From contig JAJQJQ010000022.1 of assembly GCA_028622995.1 (NCBI GenBank), positions 186,001-250,000 of the forward strand: a stretch of 64,000 nt of DNA. The letters run 5' to 3'. Each line of letters opens with the position of its first letter. Within the stretch, counting starts at the first letter, position 1. Positions 49,101 through 61,447 of this stretch are shown here, in pieces. Source of the stretch: Panagrolaimus kolymaensis (taxonomy: Eukaryota > Nematoda > Chromadorea > Rhabditida > Panagrolaimidae). A model generated the notes under the pieces. That model saw only the letters and a list, made by a program, of their open reading frames with translations. It searched no databases and was not told the DNA's origin. A program made the position numbers and the translations under genes.

Positions 49101-52100
49101 TCCATCTTCTTTTTTGCTTTCATCTTCAATGTTAGAACTGCATAAAGTAAATATTTTCATAATGGAAGCATAAAGATCGAGTTTAAATGAAACACATTTT
49201 GCATATTCTAAAAAATTGGCGATATAAAAAAACCACAAAATAACATAAGAGACATACCTGGTACAACAAGACAATCAAAAAGAGTCTTCAAAATAAATCC
49301 TAGTTGAGTTTTCCGATTATTAACATTTCCATCAACTGCGACGAGATTTGAAATAGAAGATACAAGTCGATATACAGTATTTGAAATAGCTCCAGCAACA
49401 GCTTCATTAACTTGGATGTCTCGTGTGTATTTGAGAATAAGGAAGAATGCATCAATTAAATAAGATTTTTGAGTGTCAATTTCAATAAAACTAACAGGAG
49501 CAAAAAATGCAAATGTATTCATTATAGCGACCCATCCAGAAAGTAAATGAACACATGCAGCTTCAAGTAAACGGCGAGCATTATAGCGGGTGCAATAACG
49601 AATGATTATGTAGCACTCCTAAAGATGCTTTGTTTAATAAGGTTGCAAAAACAGGATAGCAAAATCAAACCTCTTGAATTTCTTTTACTTCAGCGGAAAC
49701 GATTGAGTCAACTTCGGTAAATAGTAAAAATTGAAGATAAAGGATATCATATTGTTCCACTCCAACACTGTTTTCACGTAAGCAAATGTCCAAAATCTAA
49801 AAAATAAGAATGAAAATATTTCTATGATACAAATAAAAACAAACCGCATCAATTCTTCCATCATCGAATTTCCTTAAAACAGGAGAGGACAATTGTTCAC
49901 AATCAGCTTTACTATTTTCCAATAAAGCCCAGATCAATGGGAGCTCCTTCAATGGTGCAGGAATTGTTGCAAGAGTTTCATTACTTTCATCGCCATCAGG
50001 TAAAATCAAATGTTGAATTGCAGGAGAAAATAAAGAAGCATAAAATCTTTGTGGTTCAGCAACTTGACCTTCACCAAGAAGAGATGTTACTTCAACAGCA
50101 GATAATTGAAGAATGATGCCTTGAACAGCTCGTCGATAAATGGAATCAGTACATGCTGGTCGAGCAATATCCACAAAAGTTGATAAATGTGCGGTACCAT
50201 CAAATGCTTCTTTAGCTGCTTCTAAGACATCAATTTTTTGGAATGTTGAACTTGTTGTTAATCGATAAATCAAGTCATAATGACCTCGAAGGAACCGTAA
50301 CATAACAGTTGAGGATTCAGTTTTGAAGGATAGCATTCGTAGAAACAGTCGAAGAGTTGGTTCAAATAAAGCTGAGAACGATGCATTAAATGGATCACCA
50401 TGAAGAATAAAGATTTCAGAAATATTGATAAAACTTTGAAGGCAATTTGTTGCTTCACCCACAGTATCCATGGAAGAAATTTGCGTTGTACCAATGTTGT
50501 CGATATCAAAGCCACAGAATAAATAAGCAAGATTAGCTCGAGATGGATCAGCTTCAAGAGAGTTAACAAATATTTCAATAATTATTCGAGCAATTTCACC
50601 GCGAAGTCTTGGAGTTTTGATATTTTCAGAGATATCAGGAAGATCATAAAGTGGAACATCATTAGGAGAAATTGAGATTTCATCATCGACAACTGAAGTT
50701 AAACGTGTAAACACACTTTTATAAAGTTCTTTATGAGGAAGCAAAGCAGCGACAAGTTGAGGTTGAAGTGACGAACGTTGAGAGCTAAGTTCACGAAGAA
50801 TTTTAACAACAAAGAATGTGTGTTTGATCAAATGTTCAGACTAAAAAAAGGTTGGAATAAACCAGAAAGCTATCAACAAAATCTAAACTTACATTGCTCA
50901 CAAAGTTCATTAGAATATTCAAATAAGTTGATTTTGGACGATGAGATAATGGGCTCAAGAAAATTTTTTCCATAGTTGCAACAAGTTTTGAGATACGAGC
51001 ACGACGTATTGCAGAAACAAACGAATGACGATGACTAACAGCAATTGTAAGTAAACGTAAACATGATAGAGCAAGCTTTTCTCGAAGTTCATTCTTTGGT
51101 GAATAATTTGCAATCCGATCAGAACATTCAGTTATAATCATAAAAATAACTCTGCTTAATTGTGTATCATTTAGAATTTCACCCAGAACATAAACTTGAG
51201 TTGTATTGTTAACAATTGATTCAGTCGTGATATAAAAATGACGGAGAAGTTGATAAAGAGAATCGATGCACAATGTCAATATGATGTACTAAAAATAAGA
51301 AAGGTAATGAAAAGTAATAACTCGAAGAAACTTACAAGTTGATTTTCATTCGTAAATTTACCATCAGTAAAAGTGCCCATAACAGAGTTGGTAATAAATT
51401 GAAGAAATGGCGTTAATTCTTTTGATGAAGGAATATTTTTACGTGCTAATAATTGATTCACAAGCTTTAAGAATCCCACGGTGCAATTGTAAACTCCAAT
51501 AGTTTTTTCGGCATTGAATTCTTCCTAAAATTGAAGGTTTGGTTAAATACCAACAAAAATGGGATATAAAAATGAACGCGGAAGTCGTTTTGTTTATTAA
51601 AGTAGAAACACGCAGCCCATAAACAGGTTATAAATAGTAAAAAGTTTAAATTATTTACCTGTATTCCATAAAGAGCCTTATTATCATAAGTACATATTTT
51701 CTTTTGATTCAATGAACTCCAAATTCTCATTGATGCTCGTTCATCCATGGCAAGTGATGCTAAGAACTCGTATAATTCACCTTTAATAACAGCAGGAAAA
51801 GCTTCAATCAGCATGCTAGTTGAAACATCAATGGCATTCCAACGATGAGAATCATAAAAAGCATGTCGAGCATCATCCGAATGTTCTGCAACAGTTTTAG
51901 CAAGTCGAAGAAATGCTAATAGCCCAGTTATCTCATAAGATTCAATTCTCTTTGGTGGTGGCTTTGGTCCAAAACTATACTGTCGTGATCTTCCATTAAG
52001 GTCGTTGAGATAACCCGTCATGCTAGTGAATAAGCGATTCCACGAAGCTAGCGTTTGATCATTGGTATTGAAGACATGGAAGATAAATGCAGCAACTCTT

Positions 52101-53822
52101 TCAGTTTTACAAAAAGTTCTTAGCATATCAAGATAGTAGACGAAAAGCCTCGGTGAAGCAATGGTACGAGTGGTTGTTAGAAAGTTGACGAGAGCAGTCT
52201 GAAAAGGAAAAAGTAAGAAAATAACTTGAAAAAATCAAAACTCACAAATTTCGATAAGGTAAATTGTTCACATAAAGCAGCCATTTTAGGTGAAACAGGA
52301 GCATAAGCATCTGTAACCAACTCTAGAAATCTCAAATAATATGCATTTGGTTTCTTAGTGTATTCTTCAGTGATAGTAGCATCGGTGATTCGAAGAAGTT
52401 CATCTTCACAAACGTTGAACAATTCTTGATTCTTTTCAGGGAAATAACAAATGAAGCTCTTGATAAAAGAATCCACGATATCGACAGTAACTTCGAAAGA
52501 AGCATAATTTGGAACATTGACGACACACGTACGAATAAACTGAAGAGCACAATTGTCAACAGCATTGTCAAGAAGTTTGGATTCCTCAAGAGTAAATTGA
52601 TTGCGAAAGCCTAAAAAGAGAATTTTACATGATATTTGTCTTTGGTTCAAACGGTATACCTCCTGGATAATTTCTGGAACATTTAACAGCTATGCTAAAA
52701 CAGAAAGCTATTGAAGAACATGCAGCTGCATTAGCCCAATTTTCAAAGATGTTCTTGTTGAAAATTTCCAAAATTTGTTGCAAATTTGAACCTAAAAAAG
52801 ATAGAGAAATAATCTAATCACATCTTTTTTTCAAAAACTTACAATGCTTTAGTTTGCTTGGATTAACGAAAATCAGGATTGAAGTCCAAATTGCTAAATT
52901 TGCAACGCTCAGTTGTGGTGCATCTTGTTGCAACTTTACAACTTTCATAGCATCAAACAAACTATGCAAAATATCAGCATGAAGTTCCACAGGAGAAGCA
53001 TGGCAAAAAATGCACAAAATTTCGTAACAGCTCTTTTGGATGTCTTCAATGCATTCGTTTAAAGTTCCACGATGTTCTTCGGTTCCAAGACCATTGACAT
53101 TCGGTCGTTCAAGTTTTTCAAATTCCGATTTAGCATTGAAATGTTGAAGAATATCTAAAAGACGAACATGTAAAAATGAAGGAAATGTAAAAAAGCGAAC
53201 CTAAAATTCTTTTGAAAAAGTTGATATTTTTCAATATCTCCTCATCAATAAAATCGCCAAGAACGGAAGGCATCATTTCGTACGCTGTAGTTTTAAGACG
53301 TAACAACATTTTGATAATAGTAATAAAATGTCGATGAGCTCCATAGTAGCAAACAACGGCGCATAAACCACGAGGAAGAGTATTGAAGTTACGAGTTTGC
53401 AGCTCTCCTGAAACAAAAAATGGTTACACTCATAAATTAAAGGAAAAACTAACCAGTTAGAATCAGTTCAAGTGCATCAATTTCATTAATATCAAAAAGA
53501 TCACTGAGAATAACAGATTCTCTACTTAAAATTTCATCCACAAGAACTTTTTGACCATTTGAAAGAATAGCGTGTTTACCAGGAGGTGAGATAAGAGATC
53601 GCTGTGAAGGATTTTTCGGCTAAAAATAACACAAATGTAACAAAGAAAATGTCATAGAAAAAAACCAACCGAATTAGTTAATGGATTTTTGATAAAATGA
53701 AGAGGTTGTTGAGTATTCTTATCTTTTAGATTCTTCACAAGTTCTTCACATAGTTGTTCATTATCCAATTCCGTCAAGACCCGCGATAGTTGATGGAATA
53801 AGCTTCTAGCAAGGATCCACAT
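46113..53822 (-). CDS. NUP205: Nuclear pore scaffold protein NUP205 (NPP-3), intact
   Basis: About 17 exons span 7.7 kb and give about 1,640 residues of alpha-solenoid. The N-terminal part aligns well with NUP205: ESVILSDLFDINEIDALEL, then TGELQTRNF and LPRGLCAVVCYYG, a block highly conserved with human NUP205. A later block is RLRGEIARIIIEIFVNSLEA with NLAYLFCGFDI. NUP205/Nup192 is a large inner-ring adaptor of the nuclear pore complex. The start is ATG 53822-53820, with a splice acceptor about 20 bases upstream. One intron is 2 kb (about 46983-48956) and carries a two-pore channel gene on the other strand. The right edge of the duplication (46895) lies in the exon after that intron; this copy is uninterrupted across it. 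Shorter than the human protein (2,012). Confidence 0.9.
47370..48982 (+). CDS. TWK-like two-pore-domain potassium channel with altered filters, nested in NUP205
   Basis: Six exons (47370-47575, 47619-47805, 47853-48024, 48071-48364, 48410-48669, 48716-48982) join in phase to 461 residues. The layout is K2P: helix M1 near residues 25-45, a long extracellular loop, pore 1 (TNSLLYAFSAITTIGYSYIY), M2, a cytosolic loop, M3, pore 2 (YFVFNSLSTIGVGGIDLG) and M4. The filters are unusual: TIGYS at residues 138-142 instead of TIGYG, and TIGVGG instead of TIGFGD. K2P channels carry background potassium current, so selectivity here may be changed. The fifth intron appears to be GC-AG (48670-48715); no GT site there keeps the frame. 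The gene lies inside a NUP205 intron on the opposite strand, and its last 26 coding bases overlap a NUP205 exon. Confidence 0.8.
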
Positions 53823-54122
53823 TTGTTAATAATCACCTTGTCTAAAAATAGTTTGGATAATTAAAAATTGGACTTTTTTTTTATTATAAAAATTTGTAAA
53901 ACACGAAGAAAAATGGAATGGAAAAGTTTCAAAAGAAATACTTTCCAAAAAAGTAAAAGTCGCGGCAATGTTTGGCAATCATCTGTGCTTTCGCTAAAAG
54001 CCCGCGGGTTCAAATTTCCTTGTTGCAAAACTTTGATTCTTTTTCTTTCAAGTATCTAAAATTTTTAGAGCTTGGCATTATCAAATCACTTTCATTCATT
54101 TTTTTAAATACTACCTTCAATT
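53823..54122. promoter_or_regulatory. Head-to-head promoter region of NUP205 and ASCC1
   Basis: 300 bp separate the two diverging start codons. On the minus strand an acceptor CTATTTTTAG lies about 20 bases before the NUP205 ATG. A GC-rich patch (GCCCGCGGG near 53999-54007) stands out in the AT-rich background. A shared bidirectional promoter is likely by position, not shown by any specific motif. Confidence 0.45.
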
Positions 54123-55669
54123 ATGAATGTCCTAAATGCTTTAACATATGAAGTTAATGGAAGGATTTATCGTCGAAATGCTCCCATGGATATGCATCGT
54201 GGTTCAAATTTGAGAGGTGATTTTGATCTCGCCGATACCTATGATGATGAATATGATGAAGATGTTGATTTTGGTAAGCTTTTAAACCTTTATGGGATAT
54301 TTTCTAAAAATAAGAGCTGTAATTTTTTGAAGTTAAAACTTCATACTCATTGTTCATTGTTTAATGCTTTATATTACTTTTTTTTCTCATTAGCTTATTT
54401 TGTCGTTTTTTAGAAGGAAAGGTTGACAACTTTGGCGATGAAATTATTGATGAAGATCCAAAACCGAGTGAACCAGTAACAAAAGAAGAATTACCTCAAG
54501 AAGCACCAACACAAGAAGAAGATCATTATGGAATCATTTTTATGAAGAAAAAGCGAGCTTTCATGGCTGAGTAAGAATTTTTTTATGAAAAGCGATATAT
54601 ACAAATGAATGCTTCTTTTTAGTATTTTTGTTCCTGAAACCCTTCTTGGAAGACTCATCGGTGCAAAAGGTTCAACTAAAAAAGCTATTGAAGAAGAAAC
54701 AGGTGCAAAAATTGATATTCCAAAAAGAGGAGATGATGGTCCAGTTAGTAAGTCATTTGATAAAAACTTTTGCTTCGATTATAAAGTTGCTATGTTTCAG
54801 TTATTGCTTCACCATCTCGAGAAGCCGTTGAACGATGTTATGATCGAATCGAAATGATTATTCTCGAAGGTCGTCGAAGGCTTCCATTTACTCATTTTGT
54901 TACAATTCCATTAGAATCGCCTAATTTTATGACCAAACACGAAGCATTAATTGATGAAATTCGGTCGTCGAGTAAAGTTGATGTTAGTTTAAAATTACTT
55001 TTTTGCTTTATCTTAGCTACTTTCACTTTTTAGGAATCATGCAAAGATCCAACATTATATGTTCCACCAAATAAACTTCATCTTACGATTGCTCCTCTTT
55101 GGATTTTTTCTCCAAAAGATACTCAAAAAGCTGTCAAAGTTTTAACTTCTGCTGTTGCTGAATTCAAGAAGAAAAAGGAATATCAAAAATTGAACATCGT
55201 TGTCAAAGGTCTTTCACATATGGGTGATGAAGATATCGATTCTGTTAGAGTTATTTATGCAAAAGTTCACTCTGATGGGTAAATGGCTTGTTATTCGGTG
55301 GCTCTTTTTTTGCTAGCGCATTGTTTATTTTTCAGAACTCAAGCTTTCGCTGATCACATTTGTAATGCCTTTGTCAAAGCTGGATTAGGTGAAAAGCCTC
55401 GTGGTGATCGGGTCAAACTCCACATGACAATTTTCAATACTCGATATCTTGCAACTGAAGAAAAAGTTTATGTTAATGGCACTGGTCTTCTTAAAAATTT
55501 TGGTAATATTGAATATGGTTCAGCGATCATAGATAAAGTTAGTTTTCCTTTCCTGCATTTTTACAACTTTTTTCATGGTTATCTTTATTTTTAGATTCAG
55601 CTGTGTATTATGGGTGAAACAGACGCAAATACTGGCGGCTTTCCAGTGATTCATTGTGAAAATTTATAG
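54123..55669 (+). CDS. ASCC1: ASCC1 homologue: KH domain plus 2H phosphoesterase
   Basis: Seven exons (54123-54273, 54414-54570, 54623-54747, 54801-54982, 55034-55278, 55336-55537, 55595-55669) join in phase to 378 residues. After an acidic N-terminus (about 110 residues) comes a KH domain with the loop [20 protein letters not shown]. Then [10 protein letters not shown] opens the 2H-phosphoesterase domain, whose two HxT motifs are both present: [10 protein letters not shown] and [10 protein letters not shown]. This order is specific to ASCC1 (activating signal cointegrator 1 complex subunit 1), a nuclear RNA-binding subunit that works with the ASCC3 helicase in alkylation repair and transcription control. 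Length is close to the human protein (about 357-400). The gene diverges from NUP205 and is followed closely by a LITAF-like gene. Confidence 0.92.
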
Positions 55670-55763
55670 CCATAAGAAATGTTTACAATATTTACATAAT
55701 TTCACAAAAACAAAAAAAGTAAGTTTATTGCTTGTGTTATTTTTTCTGAATGAAACGAAAAAA

Positions 55764-56343
55764 ATGGGTGCATCAAATACTAAATGCAATATATGTGGAG
55801 CTGAAGGAACCATAGAAAAACATTATACTTATATTGGTTTAACAGTTTGTCTGGGACTTTCATGTGTATGTTGTGTTGGTCCATGTATTGCTCAGTAAGT
55901 TGATTTTGGTGAATTTCAAGTTCTGCTTTGTTTTGGTTCGATGTTGCTGTGGTACAGTATGCATACACTGCACTTTTACTTATGTTTAATTTTGCCTTGC
56001 CTTTTCTATGGTTCTTAAATTAGCAACACTTCAAAGTGTTTACTCTTTATAACTTTTTTATGATTTTTTCTTCTTCTAATCATCTTTACCTTTTTTCAGA
56101 TGGAGCCGACAAAAGCACTGTCAATCATGTTATCGTATAAATTTTTTTAAAGCTGCACCTATTATTCAAAAACAACAATGTTATATCGATGATAAACTAA
56201 CAACTCGTCAACCGCCACAATCTTTACTTCTCATCAATTCAACACAACCCAATAATAATGTTCCAGAAAATCATCTTGTTGCTGCTGTCATCCCTTCAAC
56301 TTCAAATCAAAATAATGTTGTTCAAGAAACTGTTAAATTATGA
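55764..56343 (+). CDS. LITAF/BRI3-like zinc-binding membrane protein
   Basis: Two exons (55764-55894, 56100-56343) join in phase to 124 residues. The N-terminus [15 protein letters not shown] holds the first CxxC. A hydrophobic Cys-rich stretch follows ([20 protein letters not shown]), and then [12 protein letters not shown] gives the second HCxxC. This CxxC - hydrophobic - HxCxxC order is the LITAF-like (SIMPLE) or BRI3 plan, in which the hydrophobic part dips into the membrane of late endosomes or lysosomes. In most LITAF proteins the Pro-rich tail precedes the domain; here the Gln/Asn/Pro-rich tail follows it, as in few relatives. The start is only 94 bp behind the ASCC1 stop, so co-transcription is plausible, though I see no clean trans-splice acceptor. 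Confidence 0.68.
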
Positions 56344-56512
56344 CAAAATTTTTATTACTTTTTTTGTTTTGTGTTTTATTATTCAATGTCAAATCTTTGT
56401 TGTTGGACTAAAAATAAAAAATATATGAACGTGCAAAATTAAACAAATTTGAAAGAGTTTTCTATGTACAATTAAGAAAAAAAAATATTATTAGTTTTGT
56501 GAAGTTTTTTAA

Positions 56513-57736
56513 TTACCAAAAATTGTTAGTTTTTGAATTTGAAAAAACGAAATGCTTTTTGTTGGAATCTTTGTTATATCCAAGAAGCTTTTGAGCTGCT
56601 GGGGAAATATGTTGATGATGATGCTTAGTTTTTTCTGATTGAATGCATCTCCATTCTGCTACACATCTTCGACCATCTGAATCACGTACATATCCATCTT
56701 TGCATACGCATCGTGGATAATAGCATCGAGGATTGGAAAAATCTGCTTGGCATCGTGGTGGACTAAAATGGAAGGAAATGATTAGATTATTGTTTAGAGG
56801 TATTTGGAAGTTGTAAAAAGGGATCACAAAGGCGATTCTGTAGCCCTATGTAGCTTGCTAAACTCAATTTTTGTTCAAACTTTTTCCCATCTCCGTCTTT
56901 TTTTCTCTCTTCGACCCGCATTAACCCAAACTTATATTATCAATAAAACAAAAAGAAGCAATATAACAATGCTTATTATTCAATTCCATTTGATTTGATA
57001 AGAGAGAATCCGCACGTCAATCCTTTTTCACTTAATCCTCACCTCAACAAACAAAAAACTTTTAACTCTATTGCTGTACTTTCAACTTTTTTCTTATATT
57101 TTTCTAAGCTTATTAAATTTTTTTCCTGTTCAAGTTTTTTGCAGAAAAAAAAGGTTTTCAATGAAGAATGAAACCTTAAAATTAAAAAAAAAGCTTGAGT
57201 ATTCACATACCTGAATAAATTATCACAGCTTATTTCACAATGAGGTTCAGGTCCACAAGTTGTAAATTCTTCATGTGGACCACAATCGTCTGCAGAACGA
57301 ATCTTACGAATATCCTATAAAAATAAATATGTAAAACATTTTTTTAATGGTATTTTTCTTTAATTTTAAAGGAAGGGTTGTAAAAAAGTTCTTTGATACA
57401 AACAAACAATTTTATGGTTTACTTTTTATGTTTAGTTTTTGACCGAAAAAAAAAGAAGAGAAAAATCTTGAATCAAAGAATGAAGTGAGTGGTTTTAGTC
57501 TCTCGAGATTGTTGTTGGTTGGTTAGTAGTGATAGTAGTTAGCATGAAAAAAAAGTGATGTTTGCTTGTTGATTGGATAACTCCACCATTACTACCAGAC
57601 AACTCAAAAATTTAAAAAAATTCTAACTAACCTTTCGACGTTGATGGCGTTGAAAACGTCTGCGTCGATGTTCAGATGATACAAGAGTAGCGAAAAGGGC
57701 AATAATTAATAAAATTAATGATAAACTAAGCTTCAT
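56513..57736 (-). CDS. Secreted TIL-domain (trypsin-inhibitor-like) cysteine-rich protein
   Basis: Three exons (57736-57632, 57314-57211, 56762-56513) join in phase to 152 residues. A signal peptide (MKLSLSLILLIIALFATLVSS) is followed by a very basic stretch (HRRRRFQRHQRRK) that could be a furin-like cleavage site. Then comes one ten-cysteine TIL domain, from DDCGPHEEFTTCG to EWRC, with the usual CVCKDGYVRD segment near its end. TIL proteins are mostly small serine-protease inhibitors of the Ascaris type. The reactive-site loop lies between the fifth and sixth cysteines here (CQADFSNPRC region), but I cannot predict a target. A His/Lys/Asn-rich tail of about 45 residues follows. Introns are longer than usual here (316 and 448 bp). 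Confidence 0.82.
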
Positions 57737-60735
57737 TTTTTTTTTGTTGAGACAATAGATGTAAGTAATTTGACCAAACTTTAAAATAGTTATTGACTGA
57801 TCAGAAGCAATAGATAGCGAAGCAATAAAGTTTTTTTGCAAAAAAATTATCTCGGTTGATTTTTTCTGCAAAAAAAAAGAATGTTAAACAACTGTTGTTG
57901 TAAATGATAGTAATAATCTGACGCAGATTGTTGTATGTATTCTCGAAGAAATAAGAACACGAATCACGATATCACAAACATGAGCACGAGAAGAAAGAAA
58001 GAAGGAAGTTGTGCTTTTTTCAACAACTAAAAAAATAAAGATCAAAGAAAAAAATGGGGTTAAAAATTTAAAGGAGAAGCGTGGGAAAGCAAAAGGACGC
58101 AAATCAAAGGATTTATACCGGGGTTTTGATGTCATGGATTTTATTTTTGGTTAGTTGGTTAGATGATTAATTAAAAGGTGTGGTTATAGAGTTAAATGCT
58201 TTTGCACCTTGTTTAATGGTGTTGCTTAAAAAAATGGAATTAAAAAGTGATGACGCAAATATTTTATATCAAAAATTCACTAAAGTTTCTTTCATTTTGG
58301 CTTCAATATAAGCTAGCCCAAATGCATTGGAGTCTTGGTTTCGGCCGCTAAGAAATCTGTAACAATCGTAAAACTGAGGCTTGCCAAAAATAAAAACAAA
58401 TCTTTCCAGCTTCACAAAAAAAAACGCGAATTCTTATAGTTTCGCAAAAGCAACGGTAGTCTCCAAGTTTTGCTAATTGTTTCTCGAAAATTCATTCTTA
58501 TTCCATCTATTTTCCCTTTTAATTCCATTCTATAAAATTACGGTAAGTGGTTGAATGAAGAAAAAAAACTTTGAAAAGAAAAAAGAAAAAACTTAAAAAA
58601 AACTTTTTCTTCAATAACAACAAAAAAAAATATTTTAATAGTCAAAAAGAAATAACTTATTTTATTAGCTCAATTTAGGTAATAAAAAAAAGTCAAAAAG
58701 AAGAAAACAATTTTTTTCCAGATCACCACCACCATTTTTTTTCTTCTCCACCTTCTCCCATCAAAATTTAACTCTTTTTTTGATTAACCTTGGCACGCTT
58801 TATAAACGAATTCAACTAGCTAGCTTGTTATCTTTCCTAAAAAAATCAAAGCTGATTTTAAATCAAAAAGGGAGGACTCTCTCTCTCTCTTCTTTCTTTT
58901 TTTTATTATCAAAGGTAAAAAAATGGGAGGAAAAAAGAAATCACGTCAAAGAAAAAACATTGAAGAAGAAAAAAAATGCCGACAAAAAAGGCGGAGAGTT
59001 CTTTTCATTTAGAAAAATCTAAAAATGAAAATAGTTGAATCATTCCATCACTGACGATGACGATGGACCAATAAAAAAATAAATTCTTCAAAGTTTTTCA
59101 CTTTTTTTTATGGAATCTTGAAATTAAAAAAATTTCTTCACCCTTTTTTTTCAAGTTTATCTTTTTAAAGTTTTTTTTGGGGAGAACGAAAAAATAAAAT
59201 GAAAAGAAAAAAAAAAAAAAAAGTGACAATGATTTTTTGTTTTATTTTGAAGGTTTGAAGATGTCTCTTGAAAGTAAGGCACTGAGTGAGGCAGTCACTA
59301 ACAAATAAAAAAACAACTGATTTTACTTTTACTTTTTCCCTTTACTTTGAGTTACATAAGTAAGTTAAAATAGTAAAAAAAAAGAAGGATGTGTACGTTT
59401 GTCAACTGCTTTCTTTTGCCCATAGAAACTAATTATAAAAATTATGACAACGAAAAAGCTAAAATGAAAAAAACATTGCACCAATAGACAAGATAGTAAG
59501 TATCATATTTCCAAAGCTTGAACTTTTCCCTTTTGAAAAATATTTTTTAAAATTTTGGTAATAGTAAAATAAAAATTTTGAAGTTAAAGAAATAATAAAT
59601 TTGCTTTATAGATAATAGCATTTTGGAAAGGGTAATAATAGACTTTATTGATGTAATTTTTTGAATGGAGGATATCAGGATAGCGACGAGAAAAATACAA
59701 AACAGTAACTTTTGTTTCGAAAAAGAAAAGTGAACTTTCAACATTTTCTCGTCCGACGATACTAACTTTATTTTAAGCATGTTGGGAATTATGAAATTCT
59801 TTTATTTATAGGTTTTTTAAAAAATAAATCTATTTTATGATCCAATAAATTTTTTTTAGAATTTATTTACGAAAGAGAAATAAATACCTTTTAATAAAAC
59901 CCAAATTTTAAACTTTGTTATTTTCAATTCCAAACCTCGAGATCTATGGGCTTGTAATTTATGTTTCAGACATTGCAGTTTTTCATTCATTTTTTTTTGC
60001 TGCTTCTTCTACGAGAGATGGACTTTCATTCATAAAAATATTTCTTCAAAAACAAAAAAACAACAAGATTTGTCACCCAATAAAAAAAATCAAATTAATG
60101 GATTGATGGAGAAAAAAAATTAGTCAGCTCAGCTAGAGTGAGAAAAAAGAGGTAATAAAATTAAAAGTGATTTACACGTGTAAAAAGAAAGAGAAAGAAG
60201 AGGGAGGAAGAAGAAAAAAATGGAAGAAAGAATCACATAAAAAACACCCAAAATATTTTATTTTGTTTTATGAGTTTTTTTCTTTGGCTGAATCTCGAGA
60301 AATTTTTACACTTACTCACTTTAGCTATTTTATTTTTTATGGGCTAATAATCACTCACCTTTGATCAAAGCTTAAAAATGCCGATGATTTCATAAAAAAT
60401 ATGGCAAACGTGGATGATGATACACTCTTTGTTTTTTTTGGTTACGGTAATCCGATTAGCTGCATTTTTAGGGAAATTTGCCAATAAAAAATTTGTGTGT
60501 TTAAAGTTTTGAAAAAATTTCCACAATCGTTTCCCATGAAAACATGCAAATTTCATTTTTCCATTCAACTTTGAAATTATCCATCCTTTCACTGATTTTG
60601 AAACTCAAATCATTCTAACCTTTCATCGGTGATTGAAATCAGCTGTTTTCTCTTTTGCTGGCTCTCATCAATTTTTGAATTAAACTAATCTGATCTTTCA
60701 ACAACAACTTCATCAACCGTCAACTAATTGAAAAT
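57737..60735. other. Gene-poor region, 3 kb
   Basis: I find no coding sequence that I can support on either strand. The sequence is rich in A and T runs (an interrupted A tract near 59205-59222), with a CT microsatellite near 58876-58892. Short frames such as 58780-59022 and 59547-59780 are low complexity. It may hold promoter and UTR sequence for both flanking genes. Confidence 0.5.
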
Positions 60736-61447
60736 ATGGTCAAAAATAATTATGAAAATCTTCCAAATGAATCATACTTTACTCCGCCTAATCAATCTCC
60801 AGCTGTTTTAAGTAATGCTGCACCAAATGATTACTTTGAACTTCCAAATCAACAACAGCAACAACAACAACCATCATCTGCTGCACCACAATCATCTGCT
60901 GAACCTGTTTCTGCTTCAAAACCTCAACAACAAGAACAACCACCACAAAAGCAACAACAACCTCCACCATTGCCTCAACCTCCTAAAGATCCTGAAACAA
61001 CTGAAGAACAAAAATTGAATAAAGAAAGTGAACGAAAGAGTGTAAAAGAACAGAGCACAGAAGATCATCTCTGGGAACCACATACAATTGAAAAGGATGG
61101 TCAGAAAGATGTTAATGCTATGGTAAATATTTTTTGTTTTTCATTTATTCTAACCAAACTAACCTAATATTTCTTTCTTTCAGTCAAAACCTCAAACAAA
61201 GATCGATCAAAGTGTAAACAAATCTGGTGAAGAACTTGGTGGAAAGAATCCTGAAAATCATGAAGAAATGGTCAAAGTTCCTAAACGTATTAAACGTTTT
61301 GCTGATATTCAACAACATCAAAGTAAACGAATTGTACGCTCCATTTATACTGCCACGGGTTTACTTATTTCTATTGGTCTTATCTTAACAATCATGGCTC
61401 TAATTTTATTGTTTAGTGATTGCTTTGGAAAATGTCCAAAACCTTGA
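60736..61447 (+). CDS. Q/P-rich protein with C-terminal transmembrane anchor, unknown
   Basis: Two exons (60736-61122, 61184-61447) join in phase to 216 residues. The first 100 residues are low complexity: Asn/Pro near the start, then CAA-coded glutamine runs and PQP/QPP stretches. A charged Lys/Glu region follows. Residues about 175-200 form one hydrophobic segment (TGLLISIGLILTIMALILLF), preceded by basic residues and followed by a short tail with two Cys (DCFGKCPKP). This is a tail-anchored or type II layout with the long disordered part in the cytoplasm. No domain is recognised. A Kozak-like AAAATATGG start and a poly-A signal soon after the stop support it as a gene. Confidence 0.68.

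Noticed and set aside
53990..54015. GGTTCAAAT motif resembling a tRNA T-loop
   Set aside because: The flanking bases do not pair as a T-arm and no acceptor or anticodon arm can be drawn.
58780..59780. Lys- and Phe-rich short frames on both strands
   Set aside because: Homopolymer-driven frames in an AT-rich region; no splice or protein signature.
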